Source: CAYWMD01 sp964458575 (GTDB lineage Bacteria; Verrucomicrobiota; Verrucomicrobiia; Limisphaerales; JADLHS01). Taken from it: DNA of 41,858 bases. Position numbers and translations under genes: made by a program. The notes under the pieces are model-generated. The model searched no databases. It was not told where the DNA came from and saw only the letters and a program-made list of their open reading frames with translations. The DNA lies in NCBI GenBank assembly GCA_964458575.1, contig CAYWMD010000056.1:1-41858 (forward strand). Reading direction: 5' to 3'. This document shows, one piece after another, positions 16,355 to 24,235 of the stretch. The stretch's first letter is position 1. Every line of letters begins with the position of its first letter.

Positions 16355-16912
16355 GTGAAAATTCTCGTCGCCATCACCGGCGCCAGCGGCGCGCTCTACG
16401 CCCAGCGCCTGCTCGACAACCTTGACCCGCGTACACACGAAATCCACGTCGTGCAGAGCAACTACGCGCAACAGGTCATCGCCGAGGAATTGCCGGATGG
16501 CCTGCGCTTACCCGCCGGCGTGAAAACGCATAATCTCAAGAGCATGAACGCTCCGTTCGCCAGCGGTTCGAATCCGCCGGATGCGATGGTGGTGATTCCG
16601 TGCACCATGGGCACGCTGGGGCGCATCGCTCACGGCTACAGCGAGGATGTTCTGTTGCGGGCGGCTGACGTCGTGTTGAAGGAGAAACGAAAGCTGATCC
16701 TCGTCCCGCGCGAAACGCCGTTGAGTCTGGTTCACGTGAAGAACTTTGAACTGCTCCTCCTCGCGGGCGCGACGATTCTACCGGCCAATCCCAGCTTCTA
16801 CACCGGTGCGAAAACCGCCGTCGAACTGGCCGACACTGTCGTCGCGCGCGTCTTGGATCATCTGGGCATCGCGAACCAACTCGCGCCACGTTGGGCGGAG
16901 GAAAGGGAATGA
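16355..16912 (+). CDS. ubiX: UbiX-type flavin prenyltransferase
   Basis: The 185-residue protein makes prenylated FMN, the cofactor of UbiD-type decarboxylases. It opens with VAITGASGALYAQRLLD, and the middle has VVIPCTMGTLGRIAHGYSED, the typical Ser/Gly-rich FMN site. The C-terminal part carries LILVPRETPLSLVHVKNFEL and ATILPANPSFYTG, the prenyl and phosphate-binding regions. The start is a GTG at 16355; a TTG at 16322 would run through the tandem repeat. The end overlaps ubiA by four bases. In a futalosine organism the partner decarboxylase would be a UbiD-like MqnL or similar, not seen in this window. Confidence 0.93.
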   Translation: MKILVAITGASGALYAQRLLDNLDPRTHEIHVVQSNYAQQVIAEELPDGLRLPAGVKTHNLKSMNAPFASGSNPPDAMVVIPCTMGTLGRIAHGYSEDVLLRAADVVLKEKRKLILVPRETPLSLVHVKNFELLLLAGATILPANPSFYTGAKTAVELADTVVARVLDHLGIANQLAPRWAEERE

Positions 16913-17832
16913 TGTCGGATGTTGGATGTTCCCAAATGCTTTCCACAGTAACCAAATGGCTTTCCTTCGTGCGCTTCTCGCACACGGTCTTCGCGCTGCC
17001 GTTCGCGCTGGCGGCGATGTGCGTGGCGGCGCGCGACAATCGCGGCTGGCCCGGATGGCGCACGTTCGGCTTGATCGTCGCCGCGATGGTCTGCGCCCGA
17101 ACCTGCGCCATGGCGTTCAATCGCATCGTGGACCGCAGATTCGACGCGCTCAATCCGCGCACCGCCAACCGGCATTTACCGACCGGGCAAATCAGTCTCG
17201 CCAGCGCCATGCTGCTGTGCGTGCTATCGGCGGCGGGTTTGGTCGTTGCGAGTTACTTCTTGAACCCGCTCTGTTTCTGGCTCTCGCCGGTCGCGCTCGT
17301 GGTGATTTGCTTTTATTCGCTCACGAAACGGTTCACCGATTACACGCACGTCTTTCTCGGCCTCGCGCTGGCGCTGGCCCCCGTGGGCGCGTGGCTGGCG
17401 GTGCAGGGCACGAACGTTTCCCCGCTGGAAATCATCCAAATGCTGCTGCTGGCCATGGCCGTCGTGCTGTGGCTGGTTGGCTTCGACATCATCTACGCGC
17501 TCCAAGATTACGAGTTCGACCGGAAAGCTGGACTGCATTCGCTCGTCGTGGCGTGGGGGCCGAAGAATGCGTTGCAGGCCGCGTTCCTCGCCCACATGGT
17601 GATGTGCGGTCTGCTGCTCGGCTTCGGGTTGCTCTGCCGTTTTCGCGTCGCCTACACCATCGGCTGGTTGCTCATTGTCGGTTGTCTCGTGCTGGAACAT
17701 TGGATCGCCCGGCGGCGGAGTTTGGATTGGATCAATGTCGCCTTCTTCCGGCTCAATGCCGTCGTGAGCAGCGTATTCCTCGTCGTGGTGGTGGCGGAAG
17801 TGATATTTCAGGGCGGGTTCAAGCTGCGGTGA
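16909..17832 (+). CDS. UbiA-family prenyltransferase (possibly MqnP)
   Basis: The 307-residue integral membrane protein would attach a polyprenyl chain to an aromatic acid. The first Asp-rich motif has Asn71, Asp75 and Asp79 in FNRIVDRRFD, followed by NPRTANRHLPTG. The second is DIIYALQDYEFDRKAGLHS. About eight hydrophobic helices are visible. The ATG at 16909 overlaps the ubiX stop (ATGA); a second ATG at 16936 gives MLSTVTKWLSFVRFSHTVF, which looks like the usual start. The bases between the two resemble a small repeat (GGATGTTGGATG), so the first nine residues may be repeat-derived. With mqnE in the window, a menaquinone role is more likely than ubiquinone. Confidence 0.88.
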   Translation: MMSDVGCSQMLSTVTKWLSFVRFSHTVFALPFALAAMCVAARDNRGWPGWRTFGLIVAAMVCARTCAMAFNRIVDRRFDALNPRTANRHLPTGQISLASAMLLCVLSAAGLVVASYFLNPLCFWLSPVALVVICFYSLTKRFTDYTHVFLGLALALAPVGAWLAVQGTNVSPLEIIQMLLLAMAVVLWLVGFDIIYALQDYEFDRKAGLHSLVVAWGPKNALQAAFLAHMVMCGLLLGFGLLCRFRVAYTIGWLLIVGCLVLEHWIARRRSLDWINVAFFRLNAVVSSVFLVVVVAEVIFQGGFKLR

Positions 17833-17837
17833 GGAAT

Positions 17838-17940
17838 GGGGAACATTCAGCGCTCAACATTCAACATCGAACATCCAATGAAATTACTGAGCGGGCAGGT
17901 TCGATGTTGGGCGTTGAATGTTGAATGTTGAGTGTTTCCC
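17838..17940. repeat. AACATTCAAC-type inverted repeat downstream of ubiA
   Basis: The left arm (17838-17872) contains CAACATTCAACATCGAAC, and the right arm (17899-17940) contains its complement GTTCGATGTTG and several TTGAATGTTG units. The arms pair over most of 35 bases with a few mismatches. Shorter AT-rich units of the same kind occur at the start of ubiA, so this belongs to a dispersed family. Confidence 0.7.
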
Positions 17941-17987
17941 AATAATTTCCTGTAACATCCGCCGTGCTTTGCTGCTGAGGTGGGTGT

Positions 17988-20900
17988 ATGAGTGACACGC
18001 AAGCGATGGATGCGCCGGCCAACAGCCCGAAATGCCCCGAATGCGGCACGCCGCTGCCCACGGGCGCGCTGACCGGCCTTTGCCCCGCCTGCCTGCTCAA
18101 ACTGGGCGCGGCTGCCGACACAGTTACTGACGGAAAACAGCCGCCGTTCAATCCGCCATCCATCGCCGAACTTGCGCCGCTCTTTCCGCAACTGGAAATT
18201 CTCGAACTGGTTGGCAAAGGCGGCATGGGCGTGGTTTACAAGGCGCGACAGAGGCAACTAGACCGCGTCGTGGCGCTGAAAATTCTCCCGCCGGGCATTG
18301 GCGATGACCCCGCGTTCGCCGAACGCTTCACTCGCGAGGCCAAGGCGCTGGCAAAGTTGAATCATCCGGGCATCGTGACACTTTACGAGTTCGGTAGCAG
18401 CGGAGGTGAGCCCACCCAAACCGAAGGGGAGCAAGGGGGAAAGGGGGCAGGGGGGAGCCCCGAACGCGTAGGCTCCCTTTCTCCTCCGCCCCCTTTCCCC
18501 CCTGCGGCCAGCCCGCCGCAATCCACCCGGAAAGAAGCAAGCTCTCGGCTTTACTACTTCCTCATGGAATTCGTGGACGGCGTGAACTTGAAGCAATTGC
18601 TGCACGCCGGTCGCGTTTCGCCGCGCGAGGCGCTGGCCATCGTGCCGCAGATTTGCGACGCGCTGCAATTCGCGCACGACCAGGGCATCGTCCATCGCGA
18701 CATCAAGCCGGAGAATATTCTCCTCGACCGCCGCGGTCGCGTGAAGGTGGCGGATTTTGGTTTGGCGAAAATTGTGGGGCCGGAGCGCGACCGTCCCGGT
18801 GGCAGCGGGAACGAAAGTGCGGAGACGGCTCGAGAATCCCAAACGTCAACCGCCAGCGGAAGTGCTGCGGCCGGGACGGCCGCGCTCCGGGAACTCACCG
18901 ACGCCGGCAAGGTCATGGGCACGCCGCAATACATGGCGCCCGAACAACGCGAGCATCCCACCGAGGTGGACCATCGTGCGGACATTTATGCGCTGGGCGT
19001 GGTGTTCTACCAGATGCTCACCGGCGAACTGCCCGGCAAGAAACTCGAGCCGCCATCCAAGAAAGTTCACATAGACGTTCGCCTCGATGAAGTGGTGTTG
19101 CGCGCGTTGGAAAAGAAACCCGAACTGCGCTATCAGCAAGCCAGCGTGCTCAGGACGCAGGTGGAGACGATTGCAACCACCCCGCCAAGTAGCAGCGGAC
19201 GTGCGTCCGCTCAATCTGAATTACAGGGGGAATCGGAGGATCAGGGCCAACTCACGTCGGCAGCTACGCGAAAAATCAAACTCGGCTGGAGGCCGGTCTT
19301 GGTTCGCTCCACCGTCGTCGCTGTTTTGGTTGGATTGATCGTACTCACACTCGCGGCAACAGTCACAAGCCTGATGCCGCCAAGTTTTGCCGCGGTGGCG
19401 CGTGTCAAACTTGCCGATAGCAAACAATACGATCCCTACCGCCTGCAAAACGAATTCTGGCGGCTGCAATCACCGGACTTTTTGCGGGAGGTCGGCGGGC
19501 AGGCGAATTTGCAATTGCGCTGGCGGGACCAGCTGTATGGCAACGAACAATTTCAGGAAGGAATCATCGCCGCACGGTTGCGCGGTGCGATGGAGTTGCG
19601 CCCGATCCGCAACACGGCCCTCTTCGAAATCCGCTATTACTCAACTTCTGCCGGCGAAGCGGCGGACATCGCAAACGCCATCGCGAAACTCTACTGCCAT
19701 CAAACCGGCGCGCAGTTGGTGGATGCGGCGGTCGAATCGCGCAAACCCGTTCGGCCGAATCCATTTTTCAACCTTGCGGTCGGGCTCACGCTTGGGGGTC
19801 TGCTGGGTCTGCTCGCGGGCGGAATCACGGCGCTGCTGCTTCGTCTGAAAAATCGGGAGGCCGAATCCGCTCAGTCGTTCGGCAAACCCAACACGCCTCG
19901 ACCCACAGGACTACGGATTGTGGCAGGCTTGTTCATCTTGATCGGGCTTTGGAGTCTCGCCTCCATGCTGTTCCGGAAGGACGCAACCAACATCAGCATT
20001 TTCCCCAGTGCCCTCGCTTTGCCAATCGGCATCGGCTTGTTGAACCGGCGCGAATGGTGCCGCCGGTTCGCGACCTGGGCGCTGGCGTTTTCCTTCATTT
20101 TTACCTTGATCATGTTCGGTTGGGTCGTGGGCAAAGCCTTCGGCCTGTTCGCGCACTTCAACCTGGTGGCGATGTTTTTGGGTCGGCCGGTGGACAACCG
20201 GTTCGGTGCCATCGCCCTGTTCGTGCTGTTGGTCGTGCAACTCATCGCCTACCCGTGGTTCTACCTGACACTGGTTCGCAGTGATGTCCGGGCGCAGTTC
20301 GCCGCGCCGCGTCGAGGGCGGTCTTGGGTGGAATGGGGGCTGTTGCTCGTCATCGTGTTGCTCACATTGACTCGCGTGCAAGTCCCTGTGCAACGCAACT
20401 GGCAAACCGGCATCATCTTCGCAAGTCCGCCAACGCCGCCCAGCCCCATCAACATCAATTTCCACGCGCATGCCAACCCGTCACTGGGCCTGACCAAAAC
20501 GGGGATCGCCGCAGTGGGACAAACCACGAGCGACTTCTGGAATCACTACAGCCGGGACATCACGGCCACGGAGTGGAAGCCCAATGGCGCACTCAGCCCG
20601 TTGATGCGTGCGGACAGATCGGTCACCAGCGCCGGGTTGGTGGTTCAGAACGCGTCGGGTTGCTGGTCCACTGAATCGGCGGACGCCATGTACCGCACTT
20701 ACATCTATCCGTTGGTGGGCGAGACTGCAACGGTCACACTGACAAATCTGCCCGCCGGCTATTACGACGTTCTGATTTACTCACCGAACGGCCACTTTCG
20801 ACTCACTGCCGGAGCTGTGGATTACGGAGAGAAGACTTGCATTGATCCGTCCGCAAGCGGCGCTCCCACCTGGCAGGAAGGGCGGCAGTACGTGCAGTTC

Positions 20901-22700
20901 CGGAGCGTAGCCGCGGCCGCCGGACAGGATGTCGTCATCAGCGTTCTGCGCAACGCTGATGGCTACGCCATCATTGCTGGCCTGCAAATCATCCGCACGG
21001 ATCAACGTATGTCGCCACCGATTGGGACTGCTACTGCCGGCGGGCGAGTGGAAACATGGACCGACCATCTCCGTCTAAACCAGGCGATTGGCTTGGGCGC
21101 GTCCGGCAGCGCTTCAGCCGGTGACGACCAGTTTCGGTATAAGATTGTGTTCGATGAGAACTCCGTCGCGCTCACCGTGAGCTACCGCAAGGAGAACGAC
21201 GCTGAATATCGGGTAATGCTCGAAGAACAGAACAGTCACCGGCGACCGTTGGCCGAAGACGGTCTGGCATCAATGGGCCGATTCGAGAACGGCTATCAGA
21301 TCGTTGAAGAGAAGAAGATGTTGAGCCGCGACGAGTTTGAACGCATTGCGGCTTTGATTCTCCAGAAGCGGACGGAACACCAGAGTGGCGATTCACTCGC
21401 TTTCGGCCCGGTGATTGAGCGGGAATTGTTGTTATCGGATGCGAAGAAGGCATTGCTGAACCTCGCAACCGGCGAGTATGTGCCTGTTCCGAAAGACCTC
21501 CCGTGGGAAGCCGATATCGCTCGTCAAACCGAAACGTTGGGAAATTGGCTTGAGGAGGTGAAGCAAGTTGACGTGATGGCCGCGGTTGACCGGGATTTTC
21601 CGCGTTTAGGGCTGTGTCACGTTGCGTTGCGAGGAGTTTCTGATGCAGCGTGGGATCAGCCCGCTCGGTTGGACGATGAAGCGTTGAGATTTTTACAGAC
21701 CTGGTCAGCGGACCCGGAACGGGTTTCCACTCTTGTTCCTGGGAAACTTCCCACCACCTTTGCCTTTCGAACACGAACGCAAACTGCTGGACTGCTGCAA
21801 ATCGTTGGGCTCACAGATGACCTCACCGTCACGGCCCATCCACGCGGCGTGAAGATTCGTTACAAGCTGGTGCACAATGCTGGGCAGGAAGCGACGGTTG
21901 GCAGAAAAAGTGTCAATCCGACCGTGAAACTGCTCGCTATCGAAGACCGTTCCAAACCCGGCTTCATGATGTGGCAACCGGATGGTTCAGCCGTTCCTGA
22001 TACATTCCGCTCGGTTTTAACGAATCGCTGGGGCGGTTCTTCGCCGGGCGTTTTTTGGTTTTCGATGCTGGTCAGCAACGCGCCCGACCAATCCCTGATT
22101 GAGTCCTGGAGCGCGAAGATAGCACGCAACGAAAGTGGTCGTTTCAGCGGGCGGATGGAAAAGTCATCCGCGCTCGGCGGCACGCTGGTTCGTTTTCCTG
22201 GCTCGGGTTTTAGCCGGAAGACATCAACCAATGTTCGTTTTGGTTTCGCCGTGCGCCCGTGGCGGACATTGCTGGTCTGGGAGGGCAAGCCCTTGAAATT
22301 GGTCCAGAACAACTGGCCGGGCGCAGATTCGATTGATGAGATCTATATCGAGGAATTTGAACCACGGGAAATACGTGGCTTCGACCCGTATGGTCGCCTC
22401 ACCAACTTCACAACCAAGACCAATACCGGAAGTACAATTCAGATCAACCTTCCAGCGAGCAAGCGATCCAACGGCGTGTGGATTCTGGAGGTGACCGACC
22501 AGCGTGGCCGCAAACAAATCCTGCGGCTGTATAGTCCGGTTACAAACGCGGCGGGTGACTGGACTGGTGGCACGGTTTGGAATGTGGACGTGTTGCCGGA
22601 TTACATTCGCACCATCGAGCTTAAAGGCCATTTCTTAGACGAAGACTATGATTGGACAGACTTCGGCGAAGTTCCCTTGCAGGCAGTTTCGCCAAAGTGA
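17988..22700 (+). CDS. Giant Ser/Thr protein kinase with Wzz-like and lectin-like extracellular parts
   Basis: This 1570-residue protein begins with a zinc ribbon (CPECGTPLP...CPACLLKLG). A Ser/Thr kinase domain (about 67-390) follows, with glycine loop VGKGGMGVVYKA, VALKIL lysine, HRDIKPEN at about 236 and DFGLAK at about 256. A first membrane helix (about 437-460) leads to a region like the periplasmic part of Wzz chain-length regulators (about 462-590), then a second helix (about 592-617). Further helices lie at about 650-800, followed by a beta-rich outer region with a CWSTESADAMYRTYIYP segment and a C-terminal domain. Two repeat-derived insertions sit in the kinase part (18394-18545 and 19189-19267). 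It likely signals from envelope to cytoplasm. The outer-domain calls are tentative. Confidence 0.82.
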   Translation: MSDTQAMDAPANSPKCPECGTPLPTGALTGLCPACLLKLGAAADTVTDGKQPPFNPPSIAELAPLFPQLEILELVGKGGMGVVYKARQRQLDRVVALKILPPGIGDDPAFAERFTREAKALAKLNHPGIVTLYEFGSSGGEPTQTEGEQGGKGAGGSPERVGSLSPPPPFPPAASPPQSTRKEASSRLYYFLMEFVDGVNLKQLLHAGRVSPREALAIVPQICDALQFAHDQGIVHRDIKPENILLDRRGRVKVADFGLAKIVGPERDRPGGSGNESAETARESQTSTASGSAAAGTAALRELTDAGKVMGTPQYMAPEQREHPTEVDHRADIYALGVVFYQMLTGELPGKKLEPPSKKVHIDVRLDEVVLRALEKKPELRYQQASVLRTQVETIATTPPSSSGRASAQSELQGESEDQGQLTSAATRKIKLGWRPVLVRSTVVAVLVGLIVLTLAATVTSLMPPSFAAVARVKLADSKQYDPYRLQNEFWRLQSPDFLREVGGQANLQLRWRDQLYGNEQFQEGIIAARLRGAMELRPIRNTALFEIRYYSTSAGEAADIANAIAKLYCHQTGAQLVDAAVESRKPVRPNPFFNLAVGLTLGGLLGLLAGGITALLLRLKNREAESAQSFGKPNTPRPTGLRIVAGLFILIGLWSLASMLFRKDATNISIFPSALALPIGIGLLNRREWCRRFATWALAFSFIFTLIMFGWVVGKAFGLFAHFNLVAMFLGRPVDNRFGAIALFVLLVVQLIAYPWFYLTLVRSDVRAQFAAPRRGRSWVEWGLLLVIVLLTLTRVQVPVQRNWQTGIIFASPPTPPSPININFHAHANPSLGLTKTGIAAVGQTTSDFWNHYSRDITATEWKPNGALSPLMRADRSVTSAGLVVQNASGCWSTESADAMYRTYIYPLVGETATVTLTNLPAGYYDVLIYSPNGHFRLTAGAVDYGEKTCIDPSASGAPTWQEGRQYVQFRSVAAAAGQDVVISVLRNADGYAIIAGLQIIRTDQRMSPPIGTATAGGRVETWTDHLRLNQAIGLGASGSASAGDDQFRYKIVFDENSVALTVSYRKENDAEYRVMLEEQNSHRRPLAEDGLASMGRFENGYQIVEEKKMLSRDEFERIAALILQKRTEHQSGDSLAFGPVIERELLLSDAKKALLNLATGEYVPVPKDLPWEADIARQTETLGNWLEEVKQVDVMAAVDRDFPRLGLCHVALRGVSDAAWDQPARLDDEALRFLQTWSADPERVSTLVPGKLPTTFAFRTRTQTAGLLQIVGLTDDLTVTAHPRGVKIRYKLVHNAGQEATVGRKSVNPTVKLLAIEDRSKPGFMMWQPDGSAVPDTFRSVLTNRWGGSSPGVFWFSMLVSNAPDQSLIESWSAKIARNESGRFSGRMEKSSALGGTLVRFPGSGFSRKTSTNVRFGFAVRPWRTLLVWEGKPLKLVQNNWPGADSIDEIYIEEFEPREIRGFDPYGRLTNFTTKTNTGSTIQINLPASKRSNGVWILEVTDQRGRKQILRLYSPVTNAAGDWTGGTVWNVDVLPDYIRTIELKGHFLDEDYDWTDFGEVPLQAVSPK
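18394..18545. repeat. Palindromic G/C-tract insertion inside the kinase domain
   Basis: GTAGCAGCGGAGGTGAG (18394-18410) matches the dispersed GTAGCAGCCGACGTGAG core at 15 of 17 bases. It is followed by a G-rich run (18427-18460) and a complementary C-rich run (18470-18505). Translated, it gives about 50 low-complexity residues between LYEFGSS and LYYFLMEF, where related kinases have a short loop. It remains in frame. Confidence 0.7.
19189..19267. repeat. GACGTGAG-family inverted repeat inside the kinase gene
   Basis: The left end GTAGCAGCGGACGTG (19189-19203) and the right end CTCACGTCGGCAGCTAC (19251-19267) pair with mismatches. They encode a Ser/Gln-rich linker just before the first membrane helix. 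The frame stays open, so the repeat became linker sequence between the kinase and the membrane. Confidence 0.65.
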
Positions 22701-22750
22701 ACCAGTGAATTGGCCTCCGAACATTCCCGTGGGTCGTGTATACTCATCCT

Positions 22751-22817
22751 GGTCGGAGACGACGTAACGAGTCCCCCTTTGAAAAGAAAGTTAGAGCCTC
22801 CTCACGTCGTCTCCTGC
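22751..22817. repeat. GACGACGT hairpin repeat between kinase gene and sigma remnant
   Basis: The left arm GGAGACGACGTAACGAG (22754-22770) pairs with CTCCTCACGTCGTCTCC (22799-22815). The right arm read backwards contains GACGTGAGGAGGCTCTAA, the shared core of the repeat family. It may also end kinase transcription. Confidence 0.7.
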
Positions 22818-22827
22818 AATCCTGGAA

Positions 22828-22950
22828 ATGACCAGCACCACGCCGGGCGACGTGTTCGCCACGACGCATTGGACCCTCGTGGTCGCAGCGGGACAATTGC
22901 GCGGGCAAATTCCTGGCTTGCCGGATTCGCCACAACTTAGGACTCTTTGA
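22828..22950 (+). pseudogene. Truncated ECF sigma factor, N-terminal stump
   Basis: A 40-codon frame starts MTSTTPGDVFATTHWTLVVA, nearly the same as the N-terminus of the complete sigma factor at 24232 (SSPRDVFATTHWTVVLAAG). About 22 codons match, and then the frame continues into unrelated sequence and stops. The DNA also matches across GACGTGTTCGCCACGACGCA with synonymous changes. It is a broken sigma gene directly after the kinase, in the order expected if a kinase/sigma pair once stood here and a DUF4261-like gene was inserted. It could still be translated as a short peptide, but no function is likely. Confidence 0.75.
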
Positions 22951-22960
22951 GCCGTCAACA

Positions 22961-24235
22961 ATGAATCCATCGCCCGAATCTGCTGCTGCTCCCGATCCTG
23001 TATTCGTGCTATTATTCGACACGCTGCCCAAGTTCGACATCGGGCTGATTGCCGACGGCATCCGCGCCTGCGAGCCGCTCAAGCAGGACGTGACCTACGA
23101 ACTCGAAGCCGAGGGCGAGCCGGGCTTCTCCGCGCAGGTGATGTTCGATGATCATCATGTTCATCTCGTCGGGCTGAGTGCGCCGCTGCCAAAGAGTGTG
23201 TTTGAGCAGGCAGTGAACAGCTCGAAATTCTATCCCAAGCTGACGAAGGAAATGGCCGGCCAGCGCGCACACATCGTCTGTTACTACAAAGGCCAGTCCA
23301 CTGATCCGGTGGAGCAATTGATGGCGCTGGAGAAAATCGCGCTCGCGTTCCTGCCGATGGGAGTGCTGGGGCTGTTGGATTCCGGCGCTTGGAACTGCCG
23401 CCCCCGAATGCTGATGGAAAAATTCAACCTCAAGCTGCTGCGCGGCACGATCAAGGGCGAGCCGCACATGCTTTCCCTCGGCTTCGTGAAATTCTTCAAG
23501 GACGACGGCGTGTGGTTTTGCACGAAGGGGCAGCATCGCTTCGGTCTGCCGGATTTTGCGTGGCTCGCGACATTGAACGAGGCGCAGCCGGTTTACGATG
23601 CGTTCGGAAAATTATTTCTCCACTTTCGCGACAGCGGCACCCGCCCGCAGGCCGGCGACACGGCGGACCTTGGTGGAAGCCAGCAAGTTCGTTTTCGCGA
23701 GGTCTATGAATTCTCCGACTGGCTGGACGGCCCCGGCGGAACACTCGTCATCGAATCCACGAATCAAGCTGGTGCGGCGCCGGTTTTGACGCAGGCTGCC
23801 TCGGCCACACCGACAAAATCCGGCGGGAAGGCCACAAAGGTTCTATTGGGCGCCGGCATCGCCGTTGGCGGGATAGTTCTTTTGCTTGTGCTCGGCATCG
23901 CACTGCTTTTTTGGCGCTATTCACCGCGCCGTCAGACAGCGCCACGTTTCCCGACCAGCCAATTTCCGCCGCCCTCAGCACCACGGGGTGGAGCGACAAT
24001 CACAAATGCGCCCCGCTTCATTGGACCGCCGGTCCTCCTCCGTTCAAAACACGCCACGTTCACAGACTTGCAGGGCAATCAATACAACGACGTGGTGTTG
24101 ACCATCGCGGATGGGCGTGGCCTGTCCTACCACAAAATTGGCGGGCGTCCGGGCACGATTCCGTTTACCAATCTGCCGATGGAGTTTCTTGTCGGTCTCG
24201 GAGTGCCGACGAACTGGCCCGGCGTTTTGAAATGA
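22961..24235 (+). CDS. DUF4261-like membrane protein with C-terminal SHD1-like tail
   Basis: The 424-residue protein has a cytoplasmic alpha/beta N-terminal domain (about 10-265) with LFDTLPKFDIGLIADGIRA, AQVMFDDHHVHLVGL and a GVLGLLDSGAWNCRP segment, which look like DUF4261. One membrane helix follows (about 288-312, ending LLFWRY), then a Pro-rich linker and a C-terminal part (about 355-424) with TFTDLQGNQYNDVVLTIAD. That part resembles a short beta domain common in Verrucomicrobial exported proteins. Its stop overlaps the sigma start by four bases (ATGA), so it is coupled to the sigma factor and may act as its membrane partner, as anti-sigma factors do. That role is inference. Confidence 0.65.
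   Translation: MNPSPESAAAPDPVFVLLFDTLPKFDIGLIADGIRACEPLKQDVTYELEAEGEPGFSAQVMFDDHHVHLVGLSAPLPKSVFEQAVNSSKFYPKLTKEMAGQRAHIVCYYKGQSTDPVEQLMALEKIALAFLPMGVLGLLDSGAWNCRPRMLMEKFNLKLLRGTIKGEPHMLSLGFVKFFKDDGVWFCTKGQHRFGLPDFAWLATLNEAQPVYDAFGKLFLHFRDSGTRPQAGDTADLGGSQQVRFREVYEFSDWLDGPGGTLVIESTNQAGAAPVLTQAASATPTKSGGKATKVLLGAGIAVGGIVLLLVLGIALLFWRYSPRRQTAPRFPTSQFPPPSAPRGGATITNAPRFIGPPVLLRSKHATFTDLQGNQYNDVVLTIADGRGLSYHKIGGRPGTIPFTNLPMEFLVGLGVPTNWPGVLK

Noticed and set aside
22828..22950. A functional small protein at the sigma stump
   Set aside because: The first 22 codons match the sigma N-terminus and the rest is unrelated, so decay is the simpler explanation.
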